The notes under the pieces were generated by a model. That model was not told where the DNA came from. It searched no databases and worked only from the letters and a program-made list of their open reading frames with translations. A stretch of 64,000 nucleotides of DNA from Thalassospira profundimaris WP0211. GTDB lineage: Bacteria; Pseudomonadota; Alphaproteobacteria; Rhodospirillales; Thalassospiraceae. Location of the stretch: contig NZ_AMRN01000008.1 of the NCBI RefSeq assembly GCF_000300275.1, positions 124,001 to 188,000 of the forward strand. Reading direction: 5' to 3'. Position numbers and translations under genes: made by a program. Shown in pieces: positions 35,367 to 44,135 of the stretch; positions within the stretch are counted from its first letter, which is position 1; each line of letters begins with the position of its first letter.

Positions 35367-36419
35367 ATGATCCGCGTTCGATCCGCCATTTCGCCAAAGA
35401 ACCGCAACGTCCTGATGGCTCTTGCCGTCGGAGCTGTGTTTGGCATGACATCACTCGGGTCCCAGCCGGTTCACGCGCAAGACGCCAACATGTCGCGTCA
35501 GGTAGAACAATTGCGCAAGGACCTCGATCTTTTGCAGCGTTATGTCTATCGCGAAGGCACCGGTGATGCCGCACAGGCCGCTGTCTCGGGTGGTGATGGC
35601 GGCGGGGCTGCAACCCCGGCTGCAGCGCGCCAACAGGTCCAGATCAGTGCACTGGAACGCACGACCACCCAACTGACCGGTCAGCTTGAAGAATTCGACT
35701 ACCGCATTCGCAAGATGGAAGACCGCCTGGAACGTCTGGTGGCCGATATTGATTTCCGCCTTAACCAGCTTGAAAGTGGCGGCGTTGCGACCAGTGGCGC
35801 AAACGCCGGTGGGGCAACTGCACCACTTGCTGGGGGCACGGCTGTACAAGGTGCCAATAACTCTGCCGCCAACAGCGCACCGGGGGCTGCCGGTTCGGGT
35901 GAGTCTCTGAATGAACGCGGCACCCAGCTGTTTGGCGTGATTGAAAGCGAAGGCCAGCCGCCGCAAATTCCAAGCGGGGCTGCCGCATCCAACGCATCCG
36001 CACCAACTCAGAGTGCTGCGGCAACCACCGGCACGCCTGAAGAACAGTATCGCGAAGCCTTTGGCCTTCTGCGCAAACAGGATTTCCAGGCCGCCGAACA
36101 GGCGCTGGGCAATTTCGTCAGCAACCATCCCAACGATCCGCTGGCGGGCAATGCGCAATACTGGTTGGGTGAAACCTATTATGTGCGTGGCCAGTATGAA
36201 AATGCTGCCATCGCCTTTACCGAAGGTTTCCAGACCTACCCCGACAGCACCAAGGCACCCGATAACCTTCTGAAGCTTGGCATGTCGCTGGCTAATCTTG
36301 GCAAGAACGAAGATGCCTGCACGGCCTTTGGTCACCTGATCGACAATTTCCCGAACGCCTCGAACGTCGTTCTGGACCGCGCCCGTCAGGAACGCCAGAA
36401 CCGTGGATGTCCGCAGTAA
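35367..36419 (+). CDS. cpoB: Tol-Pal system protein YbgF/CpoB
   Basis: The 350-residue exported protein has a signal peptide (about 1-37, ending PVHAQ), a coiled coil (MSRQVEQLRKDLDLLQRYVY and the QLTGQLEEFDYRIRKMEDRL helix), a low-complexity Ala/Gly/Ser linker, and C-terminal TPR repeats (YREAFGLLRKQDFQAAEQAL, NAQYWLGETYYVRGQYENAA). CpoB tunes peptidoglycan synthesis during constriction. ATG 35367 has AAGGA upstream; the frame runs further up without similarity. Confidence 0.92.
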   Translation: MIRVRSAISPKNRNVLMALAVGAVFGMTSLGSQPVHAQDANMSRQVEQLRKDLDLLQRYVYREGTGDAAQAAVSGGDGGGAATPAAARQQVQISALERTTTQLTGQLEEFDYRIRKMEDRLERLVADIDFRLNQLESGGVATSGANAGGATAPLAGGTAVQGANNSAANSAPGAAGSGESLNERGTQLFGVIESEGQPPQIPSGAAASNASAPTQSAAATTGTPEEQYREAFGLLRKQDFQAAEQALGNFVSNHPNDPLAGNAQYWLGETYYVRGQYENAAIAFTEGFQTYPDSTKAPDNLLKLGMSLANLGKNEDACTAFGHLIDNFPNASNVVLDRARQERQNRGCPQ

Positions 36420-37894
36420 ACCCTGCGTATGACAGACCGATGATCGGCAACCTTACGACATCAGAAAATCAAAATACGGCGTCCGGTGGATCTCCACTGG
36501 ACGCCGTTGTCTTTGATAGACTGATGATGGCGTTCGCCCCGTTTGAAACCGCCCCTGAAATCCTTGTTGGTGTCTCGGGCGGGGCCGACAGCATGGCGCT
36601 TGCACTGCTGGCCCATGACTGGTGTCAGGCACAAGGCGGGCGCCTGGTCGCCGTCACGGTTGACCATGGTCTGCGCAAGGCCGCCTCTGACGAGGCCCGC
36701 TGGGTCGCAGCCGAACTTGCTCGCCATAACATCGAACACATCACCAAACACTGGCAGGGCGAAAAGCCAAAAGGTGCCGTGCAGGAAAAGGCGCGCCAGG
36801 CCCGCTATCAGATTTTTGATGACCTGATGCGTGATACCGGCATTTTCCATCTATTGGTTGCCCATCATGCAGGCGACCAACGCGAAACCATTGCCATGCG
36901 CCGCGATCGCGGCACGACACCGATTGGGCAGGCCGGAATGTCTGCGCGCCGCTATCTGCGATATGGCCGGGTGCTGCGCCCGCTTTTGGGTGTTGCCAAG
37001 ACTGACTTGGTGGCGACCCTTACGGCACGCGGACAGGCGTGGATCGAAGATCCTTCCAACATCGACGACAAGTTCGAGCGTGTGCGCGTGCGCAGGGCGT
37101 TTGCGGCGGGGGCATCGCACCCGCCCGATATAAACGCCGACGCATCGGCGCGCCGTGATATTGAAACGGGCATTGGACGATTGCTGGCCGCGGCAGTGAC
37201 CTTGCATGCGAACGGTGTTGCGATCCTTAATCCAGATGTGCTGCTTGACCCGGAGGCTGATCGCAACGCCGCGATCCATGCACTGGGGCAGGTGGTGCGT
37301 ACGGTTGGGGGCGCAGGATATATGCCTGCGCTTGATAAACTGCGCGGTGCGCTGGATCGCCTTGGTGCGGATAAAACAGCCCGCATCAGTCTGGGCGGCT
37401 GCGTCTTGCATGGTCGGAAAGGCGGGATCTGCGTTTATCGCGAATTTGGCCGAATGGCGCAGGATCCGATTGCGTTGGATACCGAATCACTCACACGATC
37501 TTTGGTTGTGCGGTTTGATAACCGCTTTGAATGGCAGGCAGATGACGCTGATCTGTCGGGGCAAACTGGACGTTGGATCGCCCCGCTTGGCCTTTGTGAT
37601 GTGTTTCACACGAAGTCTTTTCGCGCCTCATTGGGCGAAATTGCACCATTTATTGGTAATTTACCGCGCGCGGCCCTTGCATCCATGCCTGCACTCTACG
37701 ATAAAGAAGGCTTGTTATCTGTTGGCGGGCTTGAGGTTTCGGAGCTTTCCGACGTACTATCCGCCGCCGGTTGCGGACGGCCTCTGGGCAGGGGCCTGAT
37801 CGCGTCTGGTGGCAGTTGGCAGTTTGCGCCGCAAGTACCTTTGTGGGAAAGTGGTTTCAAATCGTCACCGAAACCCGACAACCTACTTGCGTAA
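36407..37894 (+). CDS. tilS: tRNA(Ile)-lysidine synthetase TilS
   Basis: The 495-residue enzyme carries the PP-loop SGGADSMALALLAHDW (about residues 57-72) and the following VTVDHGLRKAASDEARWVA and VAHHAGDQRETIAMRRDRG motifs. It converts the wobble cytidine of tRNA-Ile2 to lysidine with ATP. The start overlaps the cpoB end by 13 bases; a second ATG at 36440 is possible. It precedes ftsH, a common order. Confidence 0.9.
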   Translation: MSAVNPAYDRPMIGNLTTSENQNTASGGSPLDAVVFDRLMMAFAPFETAPEILVGVSGGADSMALALLAHDWCQAQGGRLVAVTVDHGLRKAASDEARWVAAELARHNIEHITKHWQGEKPKGAVQEKARQARYQIFDDLMRDTGIFHLLVAHHAGDQRETIAMRRDRGTTPIGQAGMSARRYLRYGRVLRPLLGVAKTDLVATLTARGQAWIEDPSNIDDKFERVRVRRAFAAGASHPPDINADASARRDIETGIGRLLAAAVTLHANGVAILNPDVLLDPEADRNAAIHALGQVVRTVGGAGYMPALDKLRGALDRLGADKTARISLGGCVLHGRKGGICVYREFGRMAQDPIALDTESLTRSLVVRFDNRFEWQADDADLSGQTGRWIAPLGLCDVFHTKSFRASLGEIAPFIGNLPRAALASMPALYDKEGLLSVGGLEVSELSDVLSAAGCGRPLGRGLIASGGSWQFAPQVPLWESGFKSSPKPDNLLA

Positions 37895-37979
37895 GCGGGG
37901 CTTATGACTATTTGATTGTCAGACCCTGCGCAGGAAGTTTTGCGTCACGGCACACACAAATTGCGACCAGTAGCTTGGA

Positions 37980-39923
37980 ATGAATATGGGAAAAAATCTC
38001 GCACTGTGGGTTATTATCGCCATCCTTTTGGTGGCGCTGTTTAACCTGTTTCAGTCGCCCTCCGGACGGTCCGGTCAGTCGTCGCTGGCATTTTCGGACT
38101 TCCTGGCCGAAGTGGATTCAGGTCAGATTTCCGAAGTCACCATCCAGGGCAACAACCTGACTGCAGAAACGCGCGACGGTCGCTCTGTTAATGTTTACAC
38201 CCCGGATTATCCGAACCTCGTTGAAAAGCTGAACGACAAGGGCGTGCGCATCATCGCACAGCCTGAAGAAAGCCTGTCTCCGTTGATGAGCGCTTTGATC
38301 AGCTGGTTCCCGATGCTTCTGATCATCGGTGTCTGGATCTTCTTCATGCGCCAGATGCAGGGCGGCGGCGGTAAGGCCATGGGCTTTGGCAAGTCCAAGG
38401 CCAAGATGCTGACCGAGAAGTCCGGCCGCGTGACCTTCGAAGATGTCGCCGGGATTGAAGAAGCCAAAAGCGAACTTGAAGAAGTCGTCGACTTCCTGCG
38501 CGATCCGCAGAAGTTCCAGCGCCTTGGCGGTAAAATCCCCAAAGGCATGCTGCTTGTCGGTCCTCCGGGTACCGGTAAAACGCTGCTGGCACGTGCGATT
38601 GCCGGCGAAGCAAACGTTCCGTTCTTCACCATCTCGGGTTCTGACTTCGTTGAAATGTTCGTTGGTGTCGGTGCATCGCGTGTGCGTGACATGTTCGAAC
38701 AGGGCAAGAAAAACGCACCTTGCATCATCTTCATCGATGAAATCGACGCTGTAGGCCGCCATCGTGGTGCCGGTCTTGGCGGCGGTAACGATGAACGCGA
38801 ACAGACGCTCAACCAGCTCCTCGTCGAGATGGATGGTTTCGAAGCCAACGAAGGTGTGATCCTTGTGGCTGCAACCAACCGTCCGGACGTTCTGGACCCT
38901 GCATTGCTGCGTCCGGGTCGTTTCGACCGTCAGGTCGTTGTGCCGAACCCGGATCTGGAAGGCCGTGAACGCATTCTCGGTGTTCATGCGCGTAAAGTTC
39001 CGCTGGGTCCGGATGTCGATCTGCGCACGGTTGCACGTGGTACCCCGGGCTTCTCGGGTGCGGATCTGGCAAACCTTGTCAACGAGGCGGCTTTGCTTGC
39101 CGCCCGTCTTGGCAAGCGCGTTGTCACCATGGCTGATTTCGAAAACGCCAAGGATAAAGTCATGATGGGGGCTGAACGTCGCTCCATGATCATGACCGAT
39201 GACGAGAAAAAGCTGACCGCCTATCACGAAGGTGGCCACGCACTGGTCGCGCTCCATACGCCTGCGTCTGATCCGATCCACAAGGCCACCATCATCCCGC
39301 GCGGCCGCGCACTGGGTATGGTGATGCGTCTGCCGGAACGTGATCAGGTGTCCAAGTCCTACGAACAGCTGATTTCCGACCTTGCGGTTGCCATGGGTGG
39401 CCGCGTTGCCGAGGAAATCATCTTTGGCAAGGACAAGGTCACCACGGGGGCATCTTCGGACATCAACATGGTGACGCAATATGCGCGCAAGATGGTGACC
39501 GAGTGGGGCTTCTCCGACAAGCTTGGGAATGTCAAATACGTTGATAACCAGGAAGAAGTGTTCCTTGGTCACAGCGTTGCCCAGCACAAAAACGTTTCGG
39601 AAAAAACAGCACAGCTGATTGACGAAGAAGTCCGTCGTTATTCCGACGAGGCGTATGAATTCGCCAAGCGCGTTCTGACCGAACATCTTGATGACCTGCA
39701 CAAGCTTGCAAAAGGTCTTCTGGAATATGAAACCCTGTCGGGCAAGGAAATCGACGCGCTGCTGCGTGGCGAGGAAATTAACCGTCCGGGCCATTCTTCG
39801 GGTGGCGGCAAGGATGCAGGTGGCGGACGTCGCTCCACGGTGCCAAGCACCGGCGGTGCCCGCAAGGATAACCCTGGTGACGGCGGCGGGGACCTCTCCC
39901 CGGAACCGCAACCGGGAAGCTAA
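37980..39923 (+). CDS. ftsH: ATP-dependent zinc metalloprotease FtsH
   Basis: The 647-residue membrane protease has two helices (about 8-26 and 105-123), an AAA+ domain with Walker [18 protein letters not shown] near residue 194, [13 protein letters not shown] and the SRH region, then the zinc site HEGGH near residue 416. It degrades misfolded membrane proteins and regulators. The C-terminal tail is Gly-rich. ATG codons at 37980 and 37986 are both possible. Confidence 0.97.
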   Translation: MNMGKNLALWVIIAILLVALFNLFQSPSGRSGQSSLAFSDFLAEVDSGQISEVTIQGNNLTAETRDGRSVNVYTPDYPNLVEKLNDKGVRIIAQPEESLSPLMSALISWFPMLLIIGVWIFFMRQMQGGGGKAMGFGKSKAKMLTEKSGRVTFEDVAGIEEAKSELEEVVDFLRDPQKFQRLGGKIPKGMLLVGPPGTGKTLLARAIAGEANVPFFTISGSDFVEMFVGVGASRVRDMFEQGKKNAPCIIFIDEIDAVGRHRGAGLGGGNDEREQTLNQLLVEMDGFEANEGVILVAATNRPDVLDPALLRPGRFDRQVVVPNPDLEGRERILGVHARKVPLGPDVDLRTVARGTPGFSGADLANLVNEAALLAARLGKRVVTMADFENAKDKVMMGAERRSMIMTDDEKKLTAYHEGGHALVALHTPASDPIHKATIIPRGRALGMVMRLPERDQVSKSYEQLISDLAVAMGGRVAEEIIFGKDKVTTGASSDINMVTQYARKMVTEWGFSDKLGNVKYVDNQEEVFLGHSVAQHKNVSEKTAQLIDEEVRRYSDEAYEFAKRVLTEHLDDLHKLAKGLLEYETLSGKEIDALLRGEEINRPGHSSGGGKDAGGGRRSTVPSTGGARKDNPGDGGGDLSPEPQPGS

Positions 39924-39936
39924 CAGAAAGAGACTG

Positions 39937-41052
39937 ATGGACGAGATCAAACGATCGGTCCTGCGAAGCCCCGCCGATGTGCGGGGCTTTGCCGATTTTG
40001 AAGGACCGCTTTACTACGCACCGACCGGTTTCATCGACCATGCCGATGATCCCAATACCTTGCCACTTGCCGGATCACGCCGGGGTTTTTCGGCACTTGA
40101 AATCATCCGTCGCCGCGAAGGTGGCGGTGCCGAAAGCATGATCTTGCCGCTCCTTGCCCTTGAAGGCTGGGTGCAAAACAGTGGCCGGGTTGATGAAATC
40201 AATGCCGTGCTGGACCGCCTGATGGCCAAACGCCCGGATTATGCCGGGCTTGATATGGCGTCCTGCCATGTGATGGGCATCATCAATGTCACACCTGACA
40301 GCTTTTCCGATGGCGGCGATTACAACACCACCGAACAGTCTGTGGCACGCGCCATGGCGATGATAGAGCAGGGCGCATCAATCATTGATGTCGGCGGCGA
40401 ATCAACCCGTCCGGGGGCAGATACCGTTTCCGAGGACGAGGAAATCAATCGTGTGGTCCCGGTGATCCGCGAACTGGCATCCAAGGGGCACGTCGTTTCG
40501 ATCGACACCCGCCACGCGGGCGTGATGGAAGCCGCGATTGAGGCCGGTGCAGCGATCATTAATGACGTGACGGGCCTTGAGGGCGATGAACGCTCGATGG
40601 AGGTAGCAGCTGCATCTGGCAAACCTGTGATGCTGATGCATATGCAGGGTGAACCGGGCACCATGCAGGCCGACCCGAAATATGATTGCGCGGTGCTTGA
40701 TATCTATGACTATCTGCTCGATCGCATCGAAAGCTGCGAGCGGGCGGGTATTTCACGCGATCGCATCTGCATCGATCCGGGCATCGGCTTTGGCAAGACG
40801 TTGTCGCACAATCTTGAACTGCTGTCGCGCTTGGCCATTTTCCATGGATTGGGCTGCCCGATCCTGCTGGGAACCTCGCGCAAGTCATTCATCGGCAAGA
40901 TTGATCCCAAGGCCGACCCGAAGCAGCGCCTGGGTGGTTCAATCGCGTCTGCGGTCAATGGATGGCGTCACGGGGTTCAGATGATCCGCGTGCATGATGT
41001 GCCCGAAACCGTGCAGGCGATTTCTGTGGCCAGTTCCACATCTATTGTATGA
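39937..41052 (+). CDS. folP: Dihydropteroate synthase
   Basis: The 371-residue protein has the catalytic TIM barrel from about residue 108, with MGIINVTPDSFSDGG, IIDVGGESTRPGAD, HVVSIDTRHAGVMEAA, DVTGLEGDERSMEVAAAS and DPGIGFGKTLSHNLELL. It condenses p-aminobenzoate with a pterin pyrophosphate for folate. About 105 residues precede the barrel, more than in E. coli FolP (282 residues in total). ATG 39937 follows ftsH by 13 bases. Confidence 0.93.
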   Translation: MDEIKRSVLRSPADVRGFADFEGPLYYAPTGFIDHADDPNTLPLAGSRRGFSALEIIRRREGGGAESMILPLLALEGWVQNSGRVDEINAVLDRLMAKRPDYAGLDMASCHVMGIINVTPDSFSDGGDYNTTEQSVARAMAMIEQGASIIDVGGESTRPGADTVSEDEEINRVVPVIRELASKGHVVSIDTRHAGVMEAAIEAGAAIINDVTGLEGDERSMEVAAASGKPVMLMHMQGEPGTMQADPKYDCAVLDIYDYLLDRIESCERAGISRDRICIDPGIGFGKTLSHNLELLSRLAIFHGLGCPILLGTSRKSFIGKIDPKADPKQRLGGSIASAVNGWRHGVQMIRVHDVPETVQAISVASSTSIV

Positions 41053-41116
41053 TGGTGTGTTCGGCGCATCCTTTGCACGTATAACTTGTCATTTTATCGG
41101 CATCGTTTAAAACATG

Positions 41117-41165
41117 GCTCGCAATCGCAAGGAGGCTTGGCTTCTGATCGATTGCGAGCTTTTTT
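41117..41165 (+). terminator. Terminator after folP
   Basis: GCTCGCAATCG at 41117-41127 pairs perfectly with CGATTGCGAGC at 41149-41159, then six T. Loop is 21 bases. It ends the ftsH-folP transcript. Confidence 0.82.
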
Positions 41166-41314
41166 GCGGCAAGTTCGATTCTGGCATTTTCTGACCATTT
41201 AAGGTTGATACTTGCAGAATCGGTCCTTTGACCACATACCAATAGGTATCAAACAAAAGTGACATCAAAGTCACAGTTGATGGTTGGACAACAAGCGAAC
41301 GCGAAGGTCTTTAG

Positions 41315-42103
41315 ATGAACGAGATTGGCGGTCTGACGCAGCCGTTCCCTGCTGATGTCAGGTCTGGCTGGAATGCTATGACGCACTGTGTATATGTCGT
41401 GGAAGATAACACCGATCTGAACAAGGATCTGTGTGAGTATCTTGAGATGTGCGGTTTCGATGTGGTCGGTTGTGAAACCGGTGCTGCATTTTACCGCGCA
41501 CTTGCTGCGCGTAAACCTGATGCGGTCATTCTTGATATTATGCTGCCCGACGCGGATGGCTATGAGCTGGCTCAGCATGTCCGCAAAACCGTTGACTGCG
41601 GCATCATGATGCTGACCTCGCTTTCGGGAATGGACAATCATCTGACCGGCTATAAATCCGGTGCCGATGTCTATTTGACGAAGGACAGTCCGCTATCGGT
41701 GATCGAAGCCGCCCTCAAACCGCTTCTGCGCCGCGCGTCACGCTCAGATAACGAAGCGGCGGCTGAAACGGCAATTCCCGAGGATAGCTGGGTTCTTGAT
41801 ATGCTTAACTGGACCCTGTGCAATCCCCAAGGCAATGAAGCCAAATTGACGGCAACGGAACGCACCATCGTCAAGATCCTGATTGATGCCAATGGGGCGT
41901 GGCTGACGCGCCCTGAAATCGTCGAAGCCTTGGGTAAGGCCGACACGGCCGAAAACTGTCGTAATCTGGATACGGCAATCCGTCGCGTGCGTCAGAAAAT
42001 CATCAAGGAAATCGGTGAAGAACTGCCTGTGCGAACGGCTTACGGTCGTGGCTATGCCTTTACGTCACCCGCTGCCATTGCTGGCGAGGCCGAGGCTTCC
42101 TGA
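41315..42103 (+). CDS. OmpR/PhoB-type response regulator
   Basis: The 262-residue protein has a receiver domain (VYVVEDNTDLN, VILDIMLPDADGYE with phosphoacceptor D74, MLTSLSG, and YLTK with the conserved Lys) and a winged-helix output domain (about 165-255: LTATERTIVKILIDANGAWL, LDTAIRRVRQKI, VRTAYGRGYAF). The start at 41315 has GAAGG upstream; an ATG at 41378 would trim 21 residues. It faces the two histidine kinases tail to tail and is their likely partner. Confidence 0.88.
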   Translation: MNEIGGLTQPFPADVRSGWNAMTHCVYVVEDNTDLNKDLCEYLEMCGFDVVGCETGAAFYRALAARKPDAVILDIMLPDADGYELAQHVRKTVDCGIMMLTSLSGMDNHLTGYKSGADVYLTKDSPLSVIEAALKPLLRRASRSDNEAAAETAIPEDSWVLDMLNWTLCNPQGNEAKLTATERTIVKILIDANGAWLTRPEIVEALGKADTAENCRNLDTAIRRVRQKIIKEIGEELPVRTAYGRGYAFTSPAAIAGEAEAS

Positions 42104-42137
42104 TCCGTTTGCTTCCCACCTGAATCAATACTTCCAG

Positions 42138-44135
42138 CTACTCGCACGGTAAAAGCAGACAAAGCTCGATGCTACGTGTGCTATTCCGGCGCAGGGTGAG
42201 CGATCCTCCATGGGCAACGACAATACGTTGAGAAATATGCAGCCCGAGTGCGCGCTGCAATGACTGGGATTCCATATCGCGCCTGAAAAGGGCATCGGAA
42301 ATCATGACGATCTCCTCTTCATCAAGTTCTTCGCCGCGGCAGGGGATGTTGATTTCGACCCGCATCTCGGAATGCCGGTGTGCATTTATGTGAATTGGTG
42401 CCCCGTGTGCAAAGCGGCGTGATGTTTCGACCAGATTCGTGATCGCAAGTCCCATCAAGGTTTCGTCGATAAAGATCTCGAGACCTGCGGTCCTGTTCAA
42501 TACGGCCTGAACTTCAGCACCTTCGCGTGTGGTCTGGGCAACAAATTCCTGAAGAAAACGGTTGATCGGAACCGTCTTGCGCGCAAGTGACAGTTCCTGG
42601 GTATCAATACCGTCCTTGGTCAGGAAAATATCGACAAGACGCGCCAATTTCTGAGCCTGAAGTTGGATGCGGCGCAAGCGTTCAAGAACGTCATCCTTGT
42701 GGCTTGTAAGACGCAGCATCAGCATTTCCGATGATCGCTGGATAACCGCAAGCGGCGTTCGGAATTCGTGCGACAGCATCGAAATCAGTTTGCGTTGTTC
42801 CTCGACCAGCGAGGTGGTTTCTTCTGCCTTGCGCACGACAGTGACGCGTTCCTTGTCCATGCGGGACAACCGCACCGTCATGATGATGCCCATCCCGACA
42901 AGGTGGAACATCAAGGTGTAGCTGTGCAGCTCCAGACGCAATCTGGTCGCTTCGATCACCCCAGAAAGGGCAAGCTGGATCATGATTGCCGCCCCGGTCG
43001 GGAGCGCCAGAACCACAAGGAGCGCCAAGTAGCGCGGGTTGTGGGCATCCTCAAACGCACGTTTGATCAGAATTGCACACATGATGGCCATAAAGACTGA
43101 ATGGCTTGGTATGATATAGGTGCCAAAGATGGTGTACAGATCGGTCGTGGCCCCGGCCGCAAAGGCCAGAACGAAAAACCCGTACGCGCAACATATCTTG
43201 TAGGCCAAAGGATACTTCTTTTTGGCATCGATGATGTAGAGCCACAGGAACACCGCCACGCCATAGGTAATGATGTTGGATGTTCCCAATAAAAAGTCAT
43301 TAAGCCACGGTATTTCCGGTCTTAGCTCGCTTAAGACCACGCCATTGACGACGGCCGCTGTGATACCGATTGCCACGACCCAGATGCTGTACAGAACGAC
43401 CATCTGATCCCGCGCAATCAGACCAAGCGCCAGATAGGCCAACCCCAATGCTAGAACGAAGCCAAAGAAAACATTCGATGCCAGATCACGAAAGGACAGC
43501 GAGGAAACAAGGTCGGTTGCCGGCCAAAGTGTCACCCAGATCAGATTGGCGCTATTGCTTTGCGACCGGACATAAAGGCGATAATTACCCGGCTTCATCA
43601 GGGGCAGGGCGGCAATATGTGTTCGTCCGCCATATTGGCGCGCGCTGGCAGGTACATGATCGCCAAGACGGGTATGCCAGACCGGATCACCCAGTCCATC
43701 GGGAGTCAAAAATACATCAATAAAATTCAGATAGTTCGGGCCGATTTCAAGCAGGGCACGTTTCGTCATGTCATTGGTGATGTTGAAGTCAAGCTGATGC
43801 CAGATCACATCGCGGGTATAGCCAAAGGACGGTATGGCACTTGACCGCTGAAAGGCCGTATCTGGCAGAGCCTGGATTTCTTTAAGGCCAAGCTTGCGTG
43901 TGGTGTCGGCAAAGGACGCAACAAACCGGGTGATCTCAATCGGTTCTGTGACATTGCCCGGCAGAATCAAATGATCCTGATCACCCTCCGGCGTCACCGA
44001 AGGTTGCGCGTTTGCAATGTGCCATGGCATCAAAACCATGGTTGCTATGAAGAGCAACGCCAATGCCGACGCTGCAGCCGTGGCAGACGTAGAATGTGCC
44101 TTTGACGCAATGAAAAGATGCGATCTGAGCGTCAT
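42138..44135 (-). CDS. 7TM (DISM) sensor histidine kinase with degenerate ATPase domain
   Basis: The 665-residue protein has a signal peptide ending IANAQ, a periplasmic 7TMR-DISMED2-like domain (about 60-195), seven membrane helices (about 205-405) and a HisKA domain with H456 (SHEFRTPLAVIQRSSEML). The ATP-binding domain is unusual. Its N box reads NLVETSRRF, with Thr571 where NLIENARKY has Asn, and the G1 box DxGxG is replaced by INIPCRGEELDEEEIV. It overlaps the next kinase by four bases. It may be inactive in ATP binding and act as a phosphotransfer or regulatory partner. Confidence 0.83.
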   Translation of the reverse strand: MTLRSHLFIASKAHSTSATAAASALALLFIATMVLMPWHIANAQPSVTPEGDQDHLILPGNVTEPIEITRFVASFADTTRKLGLKEIQALPDTAFQRSSAIPSFGYTRDVIWHQLDFNITNDMTKRALLEIGPNYLNFIDVFLTPDGLGDPVWHTRLGDHVPASARQYGGRTHIAALPLMKPGNYRLYVRSQSNSANLIWVTLWPATDLVSSLSFRDLASNVFFGFVLALGLAYLALGLIARDQMVVLYSIWVVAIGITAAVVNGVVLSELRPEIPWLNDFLLGTSNIITYGVAVFLWLYIIDAKKKYPLAYKICCAYGFFVLAFAAGATTDLYTIFGTYIIPSHSVFMAIMCAILIKRAFEDAHNPRYLALLVVLALPTGAAIMIQLALSGVIEATRLRLELHSYTLMFHLVGMGIIMTVRLSRMDKERVTVVRKAEETTSLVEEQRKLISMLSHEFRTPLAVIQRSSEMLMLRLTSHKDDVLERLRRIQLQAQKLARLVDIFLTKDGIDTQELSLARKTVPINRFLQEFVAQTTREGAEVQAVLNRTAGLEIFIDETLMGLAITNLVETSRRFAHGAPIHINAHRHSEMRVEINIPCRGEELDEEEIVMISDALFRRDMESQSLQRALGLHISQRIVVAHGGSLTLRRNSTRSIELCLLLPCE

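Noticed and set aside
38118..39950. A 610-codon minus-strand frame
   Set aside because: It is antisense to ftsH, which is unmistakable, and its product has no family features.
41042..41242. A 66-codon minus-strand frame after folP
   Set aside because: It begins with TTG, lacks a ribosome site, overlaps the folP end and runs through the folP terminator. The sequence looks mildly protein-like, so it is not fully excluded.
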